A stretch of 42,399 nucleotides of DNA from Geminocystis sp. M7585_C2015_104 (lineage in GTDB: Bacteria > Cyanobacteriota > Cyanobacteriia > Cyanobacteriales > Cyanobacteriaceae). The DNA lies in contig DVEF01000101.1 in the NCBI GenBank assembly GCA_015295805.1, positions 1 to 42,399 on the forward strand. The letters run 5' to 3'. The notes under the pieces are model-generated. The model had not been told where the DNA came from. It saw only the letters and a program-made list of their open reading frames with translations, and made no database searches. The first letter of the stretch is position 1. Every line of letters starts with the position of its first letter. Both the position numbers and the translations under genes were made by a program. This document shows, in pieces, positions 18,312-25,663 of the stretch.

Positions 18312-20564
18312 ATGAAAACAGAAATAAAACCCAGGAAATTTAGGGAAAAGCATTTGCAACAGGCTTACGCCATTAACTTGGCTGATTATTATTGTCAGAG
18401 ATTGCCTGTATTTGGAATCACTATAGATGATAGCAATACTATGGATAGAGACGATGGCATTTGGTTGAAAGAGTTGGAAGATGGCAAATTGGAATTGCAG
18501 GTTAGTATAACTGATGTTGCCAGTCTAATTCCTAAAGATTCTCCCATTGACATAGAGGCGAAAAAAAGAGTAATTACCCTTTATCATACTAATCCTCCTA
18601 CCCCAATGCTTCCCAGTCGTCTCAGTAATGATTTAGCCTCACTGGAGGAGAATAAGGAAAGATTGGCCATTACTCTATTTTTTAGGTTGAATAATCAGGG
18701 AGATGTGGAAAGTTTTACTATCAGAGAAACCATTTTTACCAACAAAAAGGCATTTAGTTATGAAGAGGTGGAGAAGATTCTGAATAATCCCCAGGATAAG
18801 CCGGAGGAAAAACTACTAGTTAAGATGCAAAAACTGGCGAAGTTGTTAGCCTTAAAAAGAGGTGGTAAATCGGGTATTTTAACTAAAGACGGCTACATAG
18901 ATGAAGACGGAAATCTAATAAAAGAAAACGCCAATGCTTACCAGATGATAGCCGAGTTTATGATTCTAACAAACAGGGTGGTAGCTAATTTTCTTGCCAC
19001 AAATAAAGTAGCAGCACTGTATCGCACTCAGGATGTGGGAATAGAGGATTTAGAATTAGCCATAAAAACCATGGGGCATTGTCTAGTGCCTGCGGTTTAT
19101 GACTCTTCTCCCAGGCCCCATGTGGGATTAGGATTGAGGGCTTACACCCATTTTACCAGCCCTTTGAGGAGATTTGTTGATTTGGTGAACCACCGCATCC
19201 TTAAGAATTTTCTTAATGGGCAATCCTCTCCCTATAGTCTTGAAGAATTATCAGAAATTGCCAAAATGGTCAATGAATTTCAGTCAAAATTCAAGATAGA
19301 TAAGTCTAATTACATGCGGGAGAAAAAGAGGGCGGAGTTGGAGTGGCAATATAACAATCTTTCAGAGGAATTGTTTAAAAATCTATCCCAAGGGGAGTTG
19401 TCAGATTTAATCCAGTATATAGCAATCAAGATAAAGAATAGATGTTGCCAACGAGTGGATTTGTTCACTAGACTTTTAGAATTAAGAAGAGGGGAATTAC
19501 AGACAAAAGACTATTACTACATCTGGTTTGTAGCAGGAATTGACAAGTTTTTTGACGACGAGAATGTGGATGCCGTTTCAGTGTTGTTAGTCAAATCACA
19601 ACTGGAAGACTCAGTGGTAGAATACAAATTTGAATATTGTGAGTTAAGGAAGAAATATTTTGCCTACTGTTACATAGACGGGAAGACAACGGTTAATCCG
19701 GAGGGAGATGCCAGGAAAAATAGAGTGAAACACAAGGCAGCGTTGGCAGCCATCAAGTCATATATCCGGGGAGAATTGACAGATAAACCCAATCCCATAC
19801 CTCCCCCAACCATAGAAGACTTTATAACCAGCAAGTTGTCATGCAAGGAGGGGAAATGTGACATCAAAGATTTAGAGGGAAAAGACTTCAGCAAGTTGAT
19901 AGAATTTTGTCTAAAAACCCAATTTGACAGTCTAGTGATAGAGGAAATTAACAGAAGAATTAAAAGTCTGACAGTGAAAGACTTATACAATATATGGTTT
20001 GTGGGGAGACTCAGGGTATGTCTGGATGATACTGATGTAGATTCTCTAGGATTAAATGCAGTTTCTGTGGTGTTAACTTACTCACAAAAAGAAAACCTTC
20101 CCCTGGAATTTAAAATAGAATATTCTCCTTCTCACAAACAATATTATGCCCACTGTTATATCAATAATCTAACCCATCCTTATCCCCAATGGGACAGTAG
20201 AAAAAATAAAGCCAAACAAAAGGCATCCCTTGCCTACATTAAGAGTTATTTGGAAAACACCCTCACCAATAATCCCCAGGCTATTGACAATCTCGTTGAT
20301 ACTGCCAAAAATAGTCTCATTTTAAAAAAACCGGAAAAACCCACAACTCGAGACTGGGTATCAAAACTCCATCAACTTTGTCAGAAAAACAACTGGCAAA
20401 TCCTCAATTATAGATTTATAAGCCTCAATGGCATTTTTTCCTGTGTTGTTTCTCTTGAATTGGAGGGGAAATCGCTGCAATCTCAGGGTTATGGAAGAAG
20501 CAAAAAAGAGGCAAAACAGTGCGCCTGTAGGGTTTTCCTCATCCAACACCAGTTATTAGAATAA
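18312..20564 (+). CDS. RNase II/R-type RNB nuclease with C-terminal double-stranded-RNA-binding-like modules
   Basis: A 750-residue protein. The RNB catalytic core occupies about 20-345: the metal-binding cluster ITIDDSNTMDRDD puts Asp39, Asp45, Asp47 and Asp48 in the register of E. coli RNase II Asp201/207/209/210, and YTHFTSPLRRFVDLVNHRIL (from Tyr278) carries the conserved Arg. The usual N-terminal cold-shock domains and C-terminal S1 domain are missing. Instead there are two similar modules (about 390-488 and 551-648), each ending in a basic helix of type KNxxKxKAxLAxIKSY, then a typical dsRBD (about 676-750, GYGRSKKEAKQCACRVFL). It probably degrades structured RNA 3' to 5'. Its target is unknown. 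Confidence 0.85.
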   Translation: MKTEIKPRKFREKHLQQAYAINLADYYCQRLPVFGITIDDSNTMDRDDGIWLKELEDGKLELQVSITDVASLIPKDSPIDIEAKKRVITLYHTNPPTPMLPSRLSNDLASLEENKERLAITLFFRLNNQGDVESFTIRETIFTNKKAFSYEEVEKILNNPQDKPEEKLLVKMQKLAKLLALKRGGKSGILTKDGYIDEDGNLIKENANAYQMIAEFMILTNRVVANFLATNKVAALYRTQDVGIEDLELAIKTMGHCLVPAVYDSSPRPHVGLGLRAYTHFTSPLRRFVDLVNHRILKNFLNGQSSPYSLEELSEIAKMVNEFQSKFKIDKSNYMREKKRAELEWQYNNLSEELFKNLSQGELSDLIQYIAIKIKNRCCQRVDLFTRLLELRRGELQTKDYYYIWFVAGIDKFFDDENVDAVSVLLVKSQLEDSVVEYKFEYCELRKKYFAYCYIDGKTTVNPEGDARKNRVKHKAALAAIKSYIRGELTDKPNPIPPPTIEDFITSKLSCKEGKCDIKDLEGKDFSKLIEFCLKTQFDSLVIEEINRRIKSLTVKDLYNIWFVGRLRVCLDDTDVDSLGLNAVSVVLTYSQKENLPLEFKIEYSPSHKQYYAHCYINNLTHPYPQWDSRKNKAKQKASLAYIKSYLENTLTNNPQAIDNLVDTAKNSLILKKPEKPTTRDWVSKLHQLCQKNNWQILNYRFISLNGIFSCVVSLELEGKSLQSQGYGRSKKEAKQCACRVFLIQHQLLE

Positions 20565-20710
20565 ACTTAACTCTAATGGGCCCACTAGGGGCACAACCAT
20601 TGTTTGTTTTTATTTGTTTTTTCTCTCCAGTGAATAGACCGCAAAACAGGCCCATTCTACCACTGACTTCATTTTAAAATAACAGAGTAGAGTTGTCAAC
20701 CGCCGGGGGT

Positions 20711-20716
20711 TATAAT
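20711..20716 (+). promoter_or_regulatory. Candidate -10 element for lgt
   Basis: A perfect TATAAT 25 bp before the lgt ATG. TTGTCA at 20693-20698 is only 12 bp upstream, too close for a standard -35, so only the -10 call is offered. Confidence 0.35.
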
Positions 20717-20741
20717 TGCCGATGAAGTTCGGAGAAATGAG

Positions 20742-21572
20742 ATGGAACAAGGGATAATAATGCAGTTACGTTCTCCTGGTCCAATTTTGTTCCAATTAGG
20801 GCCTATAACCATTCGTTGGTATGGATTTCTAATTGCCCTAGCAGTATTAATTGGAGTGGTGTTGTCTCAACAGTTAGGGAGAAGACGTCAGGTGTCACCG
20901 GAGTTAGTGGCGGACATGGCGATGTGGTTAGTGATTGGTGCCATTCCCATGGCTAGAATTTATTATGTTTTATTTCAGTGGGAAAACTACGCTGGACGCC
21001 CCCAGGATATTATTGCCATATGGCAGGGTGGAATTGCCATTCATGGTGCTATCATTGGTGGTATTATAGCCGGTATAATTTTTGCTAAGATAAACCGTCA
21101 GTCCTTTTGGCAATTAGCAGACATTGTGGCTCCTTCTCTCATTTTAGGTCAGGCTATTGGTAGGTGGGGCAATTTTTTTAATTCCGAGGCTTTTGGTACG
21201 CCCACTGACCTACCATGGAAATTATATATTCCTCCCAGCCATCGTCCGGTTGAATACCTGGAATTTGACTATTTTCATCCCACTTTTCTTTACGAATCTA
21301 TTTGGAATTTTTTGGTTTTTTTTATCTTAATATATCTCTTTTTCCGGGTAGATAGTAACGGCAAGAAACTCAAAAAAGGCACTATATTTATTGTGTATTT
21401 GATAGGCTATAGTATTGGGAGAATATGGATTGAAGGGCTTAGGACTGATAGTTTAATGCTGGGGGGGATAAGAGTAGCTCAACTGGTTAGTCTGACAGCC
21501 ATAATAATGGGGTTAACAGCCTTATTTTGGTTGTATATTTTAAAGAGGGAATTGCCCGACGTGATTGGGTAA
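20742..21572 (+). CDS. lgt: Prolipoprotein diacylglyceryl transferase
   Basis: An inner-membrane enzyme that transfers diacylglycerol from phosphatidylglycerol to the lipobox cysteine of prolipoproteins, the first step of lipoprotein maturation. The 276-residue length is normal. The signature [13 protein letters not shown] (Arg141) and the conserved [11 protein letters not shown] are present, with about seven membrane segments. The ATG at 20742 has GGAG eight bases upstream; a second ATG six codons later (MQLRSPGP) is equally typical of the family. Confidence 0.96.
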   Translation: MEQGIIMQLRSPGPILFQLGPITIRWYGFLIALAVLIGVVLSQQLGRRRQVSPELVADMAMWLVIGAIPMARIYYVLFQWENYAGRPQDIIAIWQGGIAIHGAIIGGIIAGIIFAKINRQSFWQLADIVAPSLILGQAIGRWGNFFNSEAFGTPTDLPWKLYIPPSHRPVEYLEFDYFHPTFLYESIWNFLVFFILIYLFFRVDSNGKKLKKGTIFIVYLIGYSIGRIWIEGLRTDSLMLGGIRVAQLVSLTAIIMGLTALFWLYILKRELPDVIG

Positions 21573-21707
21573 GGGGGAGTGGGGGTAGGCGGCTTAATTT
21601 GTAGTCCTTCTTCCGTTTACCTAGTGCAATAGAGTATCAATTTGCTGGGAAAGGGTAAAGACAGTGGCGGCGTGGCGTCGGGCGCAAGGAAAAGTTAAAA
21701 TTGCTAG

Positions 21708-22271
21708 ATGGCACAATGTCTCAACCTAGCCATGTGGAAGCGGATAATTGGACTGATTTTTATATTTTCAAGCCTATTGTGTAACCCCTCGGCATTGGCG
21801 TTGGGGGGGGTACAACCGGCCCTGAATCAACCCGCACCAGATTTTACCCTGCCTACCAATAGGGGCAACGAGACGGTGTCGTTAAAAGACTATCGTGGCA
21901 AGTGGGTGGTGTTGTATTTCTATCCTCAAGACTTCACTCCCGGTTGTACCATAGAGGCGCGCAAATTCCAGGAGGATTTAGAGAAATACCACCAACTGAA
22001 TGCAGAGGTGATTGGTGTTAGTGTGGATTCTGTAGCTTCTCATGAGAGTTTCTGCGAGGAGGAGGGATTGCAATTCCCCCTTCTCTCTGACACAGACGGG
22101 AGTGTGAGTAAAGCCTACGGTTCTTTCCTAGCGGGTCGTTCACTCCGTCACACCTTCATTATAAACCCTGAGGGCATTCTAGTGGCAAAATTCTTATCAG
22201 TAAGGCCTATTATCCACAGCAAGGAGGTTTTGGCAAAACTAGAAGAGTTGTCGGGCAAACGAGAAACATAG
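21708..22271 (+). CDS. Exported PrxQ-type peroxiredoxin
   Basis: A 187-residue precursor. The N-terminal hydrophobic stretch (IIGLIFIFSSLLCNPSALA) is a Sec-type signal with a likely ALA cleavage; an ATG at 21732 (MWKRIIG) may be the true start. The peroxiredoxin domain follows with FYPQDFTPGCTIEARKF. The peroxidatic Cys80 has no partner at +5; instead Cys116 (SHESFCEEE) lies 36 residues later, the same spacing as Cys48/Cys84 of Xanthomonas PrxQ. It probably protects the lumen or periplasm from peroxides. A G8 run at 21803-21810 lies in the signal region. It is 135 bp downstream of lgt on the same strand. Confidence 0.92.
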   Translation: MAQCLNLAMWKRIIGLIFIFSSLLCNPSALALGGVQPALNQPAPDFTLPTNRGNETVSLKDYRGKWVVLYFYPQDFTPGCTIEARKFQEDLEKYHQLNAEVIGVSVDSVASHESFCEEEGLQFPLLSDTDGSVSKAYGSFLAGRSLRHTFIINPEGILVAKFLSVRPIIHSKEVLAKLEELSGKRET

Positions 22272-22275
22272 AGTT

Positions 22276-22301
22276 GGGGGGGAAAAAAACTCCCCCTTTT
22301 T
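22276..22301 (+). terminator. Intrinsic terminator after exported PrxQ
   Basis: A G-run (22276-22282), an A-rich loop, a C-run (22292-22296) and five Ts (22297-22301), immediately after the PrxQ stop and before the convergent TPR gene. Confidence 0.65.
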
Positions 22302-22305
22302 AATT

Positions 22306-23085
22306 CTAGTTACTGTTTTCAGAGAATAATTGGGAACCCACCACCACTTCTTGGGCTTTCCCATTGTCCAGGGTGCGGATTTCGTGGATGTTACGACTCA
22401 TTTCTCGGGCTTGGTGGTAGCTTTCAATATCCCCCTGCTCAAAATAGAGTAGGGCTGCCCTTCTTAAGTCGTCCACTGCCTTTTGTTTCATCCCTTGTTC
22501 CAAATACAATACCCCTCTCCTGTGATAGGCTTTTGCCATATTGCTGTCTCTCTTGATGGCCTCTGTATAGTCTTCTATAGCACCAGCATAGTTACCTAAT
22601 TTTTCGTAACCGACGGCGCGTTGGTAGAAGAATTCGGCAGAATTGGAGTGGGAATGCAGCCGTTGAGAGAGGTTTTCTATTTCCTTAATGTTGCTGACAA
22701 CGTTATTTAACTCTTGGTACTGTAGATCCAGTCGTTTGATTTCCTGGGCCATGTCTTGTTTTACTGTTGTCAGCATCTGTTGGAGGGAATGTTGGAATTT
22801 TTCGAGGCTGTTGCCAAAATCTGCCTTGTATTCTACCAGTTTGTCGTTCAACTGTTGTCCGGTAGTCTCTAGCTGGCTATTCAACTGGGTGATTAACTGT
22901 TGTTGTTGATTGTAGGCTTGTAACAGCTGTTTGTAATTTTGTTGGCTACTAAAAACACTACAGCCAACCCCCACAGTGATACCGAGGTAAGCGATAACAG
23001 GCATCTCCGCGAGGGCGCCAACCACCGTGCCGAAAATAGAGGCGCCTATGGCGGCATAACCGAGAAAGTCTTGTTTGGCTTCCAT
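22306..23085 (-). CDS. Membrane-anchored coiled-coil TPR protein (Slr0151-like)
   Basis: The 259-residue product has two N-terminal hydrophobic segments (about 8-45: YAAIGASIFGTVVGALA and VIAYLGITVGVGCSV), a Gln-rich coiled coil (about 50-140) and TPR repeats (about 145-230: AEFFYQRAVGYEKLGNYAGAIEDY, MAKAYHRRGVLYLEQG). It is the last gene of the PSII-assembly cluster, in the position and order of Synechocystis slr0151, a TPR protein implicated in PSII assembly and repair. It begins 15 bases after the preceding gene. No SpkG-type kinase (slr0152) follows; the next gene is convergent PrxQ. Confidence 0.85.
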   Translation of the reverse strand: MEAKQDFLGYAAIGASIFGTVVGALAEMPVIAYLGITVGVGCSVFSSQQNYKQLLQAYNQQQQLITQLNSQLETTGQQLNDKLVEYKADFGNSLEKFQHSLQQMLTTVKQDMAQEIKRLDLQYQELNNVVSNIKEIENLSQRLHSHSNSAEFFYQRAVGYEKLGNYAGAIEDYTEAIKRDSNMAKAYHRRGVLYLEQGMKQKAVDDLRRAALLYFEQGDIESYHQAREMSRNIHEIRTLDNGKAQEVVVGSQLFSENSN

Positions 23086-23100
23086 AGTGTCTCACCCCTT

Positions 23101-23553
23101 CTATTGTAGTACAACACAATTCAGCTCAAAGGCGGGAAGGGCAATTTTGGCTTCTTCCGGGGTTAGGAGTTGACGCATGACTTCCAACAACACCTCGTAG
23201 GTGTCATTGTTATCATCGGTAAAGGAGAAGGCGCGGGAGATAGTTTGAAACCACAATAACGCGTTAGTGCGGTGTCTCTCCAAATCGTCAAACAGTATGG
23301 CAGCCGCGCTATAACGCAATAGGTCCATCAAATCCCGTTTACAGGTAGCATAGAAGTCTTGGAATTGGGGATTACGTTTTTGCTTTCCAAGACGTACTTG
23401 TTCTATGATTTTATCGGCATTGTCTCTGATTTTGTTATATATTTGAACCCTCAAATCCAGGGAGTCTAGGTAGTCTTCTAGGAATTGTAACTCGTAGTCT
23501 TCGGCGTAACGGCCATCAGCCTCGAGGGTTAAATCAGCTAGTTGTCTTAACAT
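23101..23553 (-). CDS. Phycobiliprotein-like protein (Slr0149-like)
   Basis: A 150-residue all-helical protein resembling the phycobilisome-protein globin fold. TCKRDLMDLLRYSAAAILFDD matches the core helix of phycobiliproteins (C-x-R-D-x5-R-Y). Cys71 falls in the register of the bilin-attachment Cys84 and Asp74 in that of the conserved pyrrole-binding Asp. It is in the same operon as the ferredoxin and TPR genes and corresponds by order to Synechocystis slr0149. Whether it carries a bilin is untested here. The start ATG at 23553 is clear. Confidence 0.82.
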   Translation of the reverse strand: MLRQLADLTLEADGRYAEDYELQFLEDYLDSLDLRVQIYNKIRDNADKIIEQVRLGKQKRNPQFQDFYATCKRDLMDLLRYSAAAILFDDLERHRTNALLWFQTISRAFSFTDDNNDTYEVLLEVMRQLLTPEEAKIALPAFELNCVVLQ

Positions 23554-23573
23554 ACAGTGATTCTCCTGATATA

Positions 23574-24059
23574 CTACACGGCATCGGTAACCTGAGAGAG
23601 ATACCTAGCGGCTTCAACCTTAGTGTCTTTTAACTGGGTAATCATAGATCTAGTAATTAACTTACCTTTTTCCACCAACACCTTACCAGTGATGGGGTGA
23701 AGGATATCCTCTTGTACCCTTTTCCCTATCAAAGACTCGATGTCGTCAATTTGATGGAGATACATCCCCGGGGGCAATTCTACCACCACACCGTCCCCAA
23801 TGACTCTTGCCTGGCAAGCGAGACGGGAATTGGGTTTACAGGTAGTAATGACTTCCAATGTTCTTTTTTCGCGACGGTTGAGGGGTGTAAGACTTTCCAT
23901 GCCCTCTTTTATGTACACATGACAGGTGGAACACATCCCCCTCCCGCCACATTCTTGTAGTACATTTAGTTCGTTTTTCAACAATGCAGAAAGGAGATTG
24001 TCATTGGTTTTGACGGCGGTATCCTTGCCGAGGGGAACTATTCTGATGATTTTTGCCAT
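23574..24059 (-). CDS. 2Fe-2S ferredoxin with C-terminal extension (Slr0148-like)
   Basis: A 161-residue protein. The ferredoxin domain (about 1-100) has cluster cysteines Cys37, Cys43, Cys46 and Cys82, giving C-x5-C-x2-C-x35-C, the adrenodoxin/ISC-type spacing and not the plant-type photosynthetic one. Residues about 100-161 are an extension with ILHPITGKVLVEKGKLITR, an element reminiscent of linker sequence in RNA polymerase beta-prime, of unknown function. The ATG at 24059 is 72 bp after the V4R stop. By order it equals slr0148; the second ferredoxin of that operon (slr0150) is absent. It could donate electrons during PSII assembly. Confidence 0.87.
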   Translation of the reverse strand: MAKIIRIVPLGKDTAVKTNDNLLSALLKNELNVLQECGGRGMCSTCHVYIKEGMESLTPLNRREKRTLEVITTCKPNSRLACQARVIGDGVVVELPPGMYLHQIDDIESLIGKRVQEDILHPITGKVLVEKGKLITRSMITQLKDTKVEAARYLSQVTDAV

Positions 24060-24131
24060 AGGTAGAGGTATTGGCGTGTTGTGATACTAGGTCTATTTCC
24101 AGATTAACCTATTCCCATCACAAAGCCCATC

Positions 24132-24812
24132 CTAACTCTCATTATTTACTTGTGTGTTGCAAAGCATTTCGAGAATGGAGGTATGGTCATGTCCTTCTTC
24201 AAGCCAGGTTTTAGCTATTTTCACCCTTTCCAGAAGGCCTAGGATGAAGGAGTTAACTGGCGCACCCATGGATTCACAGGAGGTTTGAATGCAGCCGAGA
24301 TTTTCTCCTGTGAGTTGACTGAAGAAGGAGGCGAGTATTCCGGCTTCTAGTTGACAGGCGAAACCTTCTCCTTTGGGCGCGGCGGCTGCAAAGGGGGAGT
24401 TGGTGGTATAGATAACTATCAGGCCGTGGGGGTAATAGTCAAAGTTGAATTCAATTGTACCCCAGCCATGGGTTTTCCAACACTGCTTAAAGCAACTTAA
24501 AAATTCTACCATTTCCATTTGTGCCAGGGGGATTCCATAGTACTGGCTTACCTCCTGTTGGAAGCGACGGAAAAAACTTTTGCCCCACCAGCGACCACAA
24601 TTGTATAGTACTAGGGGGTAGGCTTGTCCTAACTCATGTTTCAATCCCTCATACATCCCCTGTAAAAACACCTCTGGTAGGGCGATTAAACGAGCCCCTA
24701 GACGGGTTTCCAACAGTCCCAATTCAAAGTCGCCTTGCACGTAGGCTTCAGGGGCGAAATAATTGCCTTTGAGGGGTTTTTTGGAATTCAACAAGTCGGC
24801 TACAGAAATCAT
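24132..24812 (-). CDS. V4R domain protein (Slr0147-like)
   Basis: The 226-residue product is of the 4-vinyl-reductase (V4R) family, a fold used for binding small hydrophobic ligands, including tetrapyrroles in some members. An alpha-helical N-half is followed by the C-terminal V4R core with GFACQLEAGILASFFSQLTG and LGCIQTSCESMG (Cys174, Cys179). The third cysteine found in the upstream paralogue (25660-26376) is Asn187 here. The N-terminus MISVADLL resembles the short [ST]VxxFF motif of its operon neighbours. It starts 8 bases after the preceding gene and corresponds to slr0147. Confidence 0.85.
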   Translation of the reverse strand: MISVADLLNSKKPLKGNYFAPEAYVQGDFELGLLETRLGARLIALPEVFLQGMYEGLKHELGQAYPLVLYNCGRWWGKSFFRRFQQEVSQYYGIPLAQMEMVEFLSCFKQCWKTHGWGTIEFNFDYYPHGLIVIYTTNSPFAAAAPKGEGFACQLEAGILASFFSQLTGENLGCIQTSCESMGAPVNSFILGLLERVKIAKTWLEEGHDHTSILEMLCNTQVNNES

Positions 24813-24820
24813 GACTCCTC

Positions 24821-25285
24821 CTACTGGACGTTTTGAATGTGGGCTTGGGCTTGATTCAAAAAGGGCTCAATGTATTTAAAACCATCTGAGGGCAATTCTT
24901 CTTTTAGCCTTTCCACTAACAATGCCTGTAGTTTTTGTGATATATGTTGGTATTCATATACCCGGACAATGTCAGTGAGCCATTCCAGTAAACGGCGTTG
25001 TAGGTATTCAGGGTTGTTGAGCAACATAGCCATGGCGCTGTAGCGGGTGATGGATAGCCAGTGGCGGAGACAGTTTTCGATATTACGGGTTTTTTCCTGG
25101 GGAAGCTGTTTCAACAGCTCATCGGCCACCTTTTGAAATATATGTACTTCATTGTCCCGTAAATACCGGTACACAGCCAGTCTTGGCCGCATACCTGACA
25201 TCTCCTGCATCAACCGCAGTAAATCCGACTGTTGCAGGTATTTAGACTCAGCTTCGTGAATTAACTCCTGTAATAGGGGGTACAT
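24821..25285 (-). CDS. Phycobiliprotein-like protein (Slr0146-like)
   Basis: A 154-residue helical protein with a phycobilisome-like fold. The segment NCLRHWLSITRYSAMAMLL aligns with the phycobiliprotein helix CLRDxxxxLRYxxYALL: Cys72 is in the chromophore-Cys register, and the following conserved Asp is replaced by His75. It shares the helical plan, and the RxxxYxxxRDN element (RLAVYRYLRDN; RVQIYNKIRDN in the other), with the Slr0149-like protein in the same operon. The ATG at 25285 lies 9 bases after the repeat-protein stop. Bilin binding is possible but unproven. Confidence 0.82.
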   Translation of the reverse strand: MYPLLQELIHEAESKYLQQSDLLRLMQEMSGMRPRLAVYRYLRDNEVHIFQKVADELLKQLPQEKTRNIENCLRHWLSITRYSAMAMLLNNPEYLQRRLLEWLTDIVRVYEYQHISQKLQALLVERLKEELPSDGFKYIEPFLNQAQAHIQNVQ

Positions 25286-25294
25286 ACTGGACTC

Positions 25295-25663
25295 CTAAAA
25301 CAAGTCTGATAAATCCTTGACATTGATTTGTTTTTTTCCCCATTCCTGTGGGTTTAGGGGTGTGTCATGAGTTTCTCGTGCCGATTGGGGCTTAGAGGTG
25401 GGGGAATACCAGCCCATACGGAGGAAAAACTCAGCCACACTCATAGTTAGGGGAAGTATGGTTGGGGATATGGGAGGAGACGGAGCTTGTTTGCCATTCC
25501 AGTTATAGAGGCTAAAAAACCTTTCCACGGTGAGGCTGAGACTGACTTGAGGCGAAACCTCTTGTGGTGTTGTCAGTTTTTCTGCCCCTGTTGGTGGTAA
25601 ACCCTGCCAATTTGCGTTTCGGAAGAAGTCGCCAACGGTTTTGCCATTCAACAGGTTAATCAT
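25295..25663 (-). CDS. Short repeat protein with three [ST]VxxFFxxxxW motifs (Slr0145-like)
   Basis: A 122-residue, proline-rich and probably largely disordered protein. It contains three exact copies of [ST]-V-x-x-F-F-x4-W: TVGDFFRNANW (9-19), TVERFFSLYNW (45-55) and SVAEFFLRMGW (75-85). A degenerate fourth copy, INVKDLSDLF, forms the C-terminus. The copies are separated by proline-rich linkers of about 25 residues and look like docking peptides. The start ATG overlaps the stop of the V4R gene (ATGA at 25660-25663), so translation is coupled. By order it equals Synechocystis slr0145. The function is unknown. Confidence 0.8.
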   Translation of the reverse strand: MINLLNGKTVGDFFRNANWQGLPPTGAEKLTTPQEVSPQVSLSLTVERFFSLYNWNGKQAPSPPISPTILPLTMSVAEFFLRMGWYSPTSKPQSARETHDTPLNPQEWGKKQINVKDLSDLF

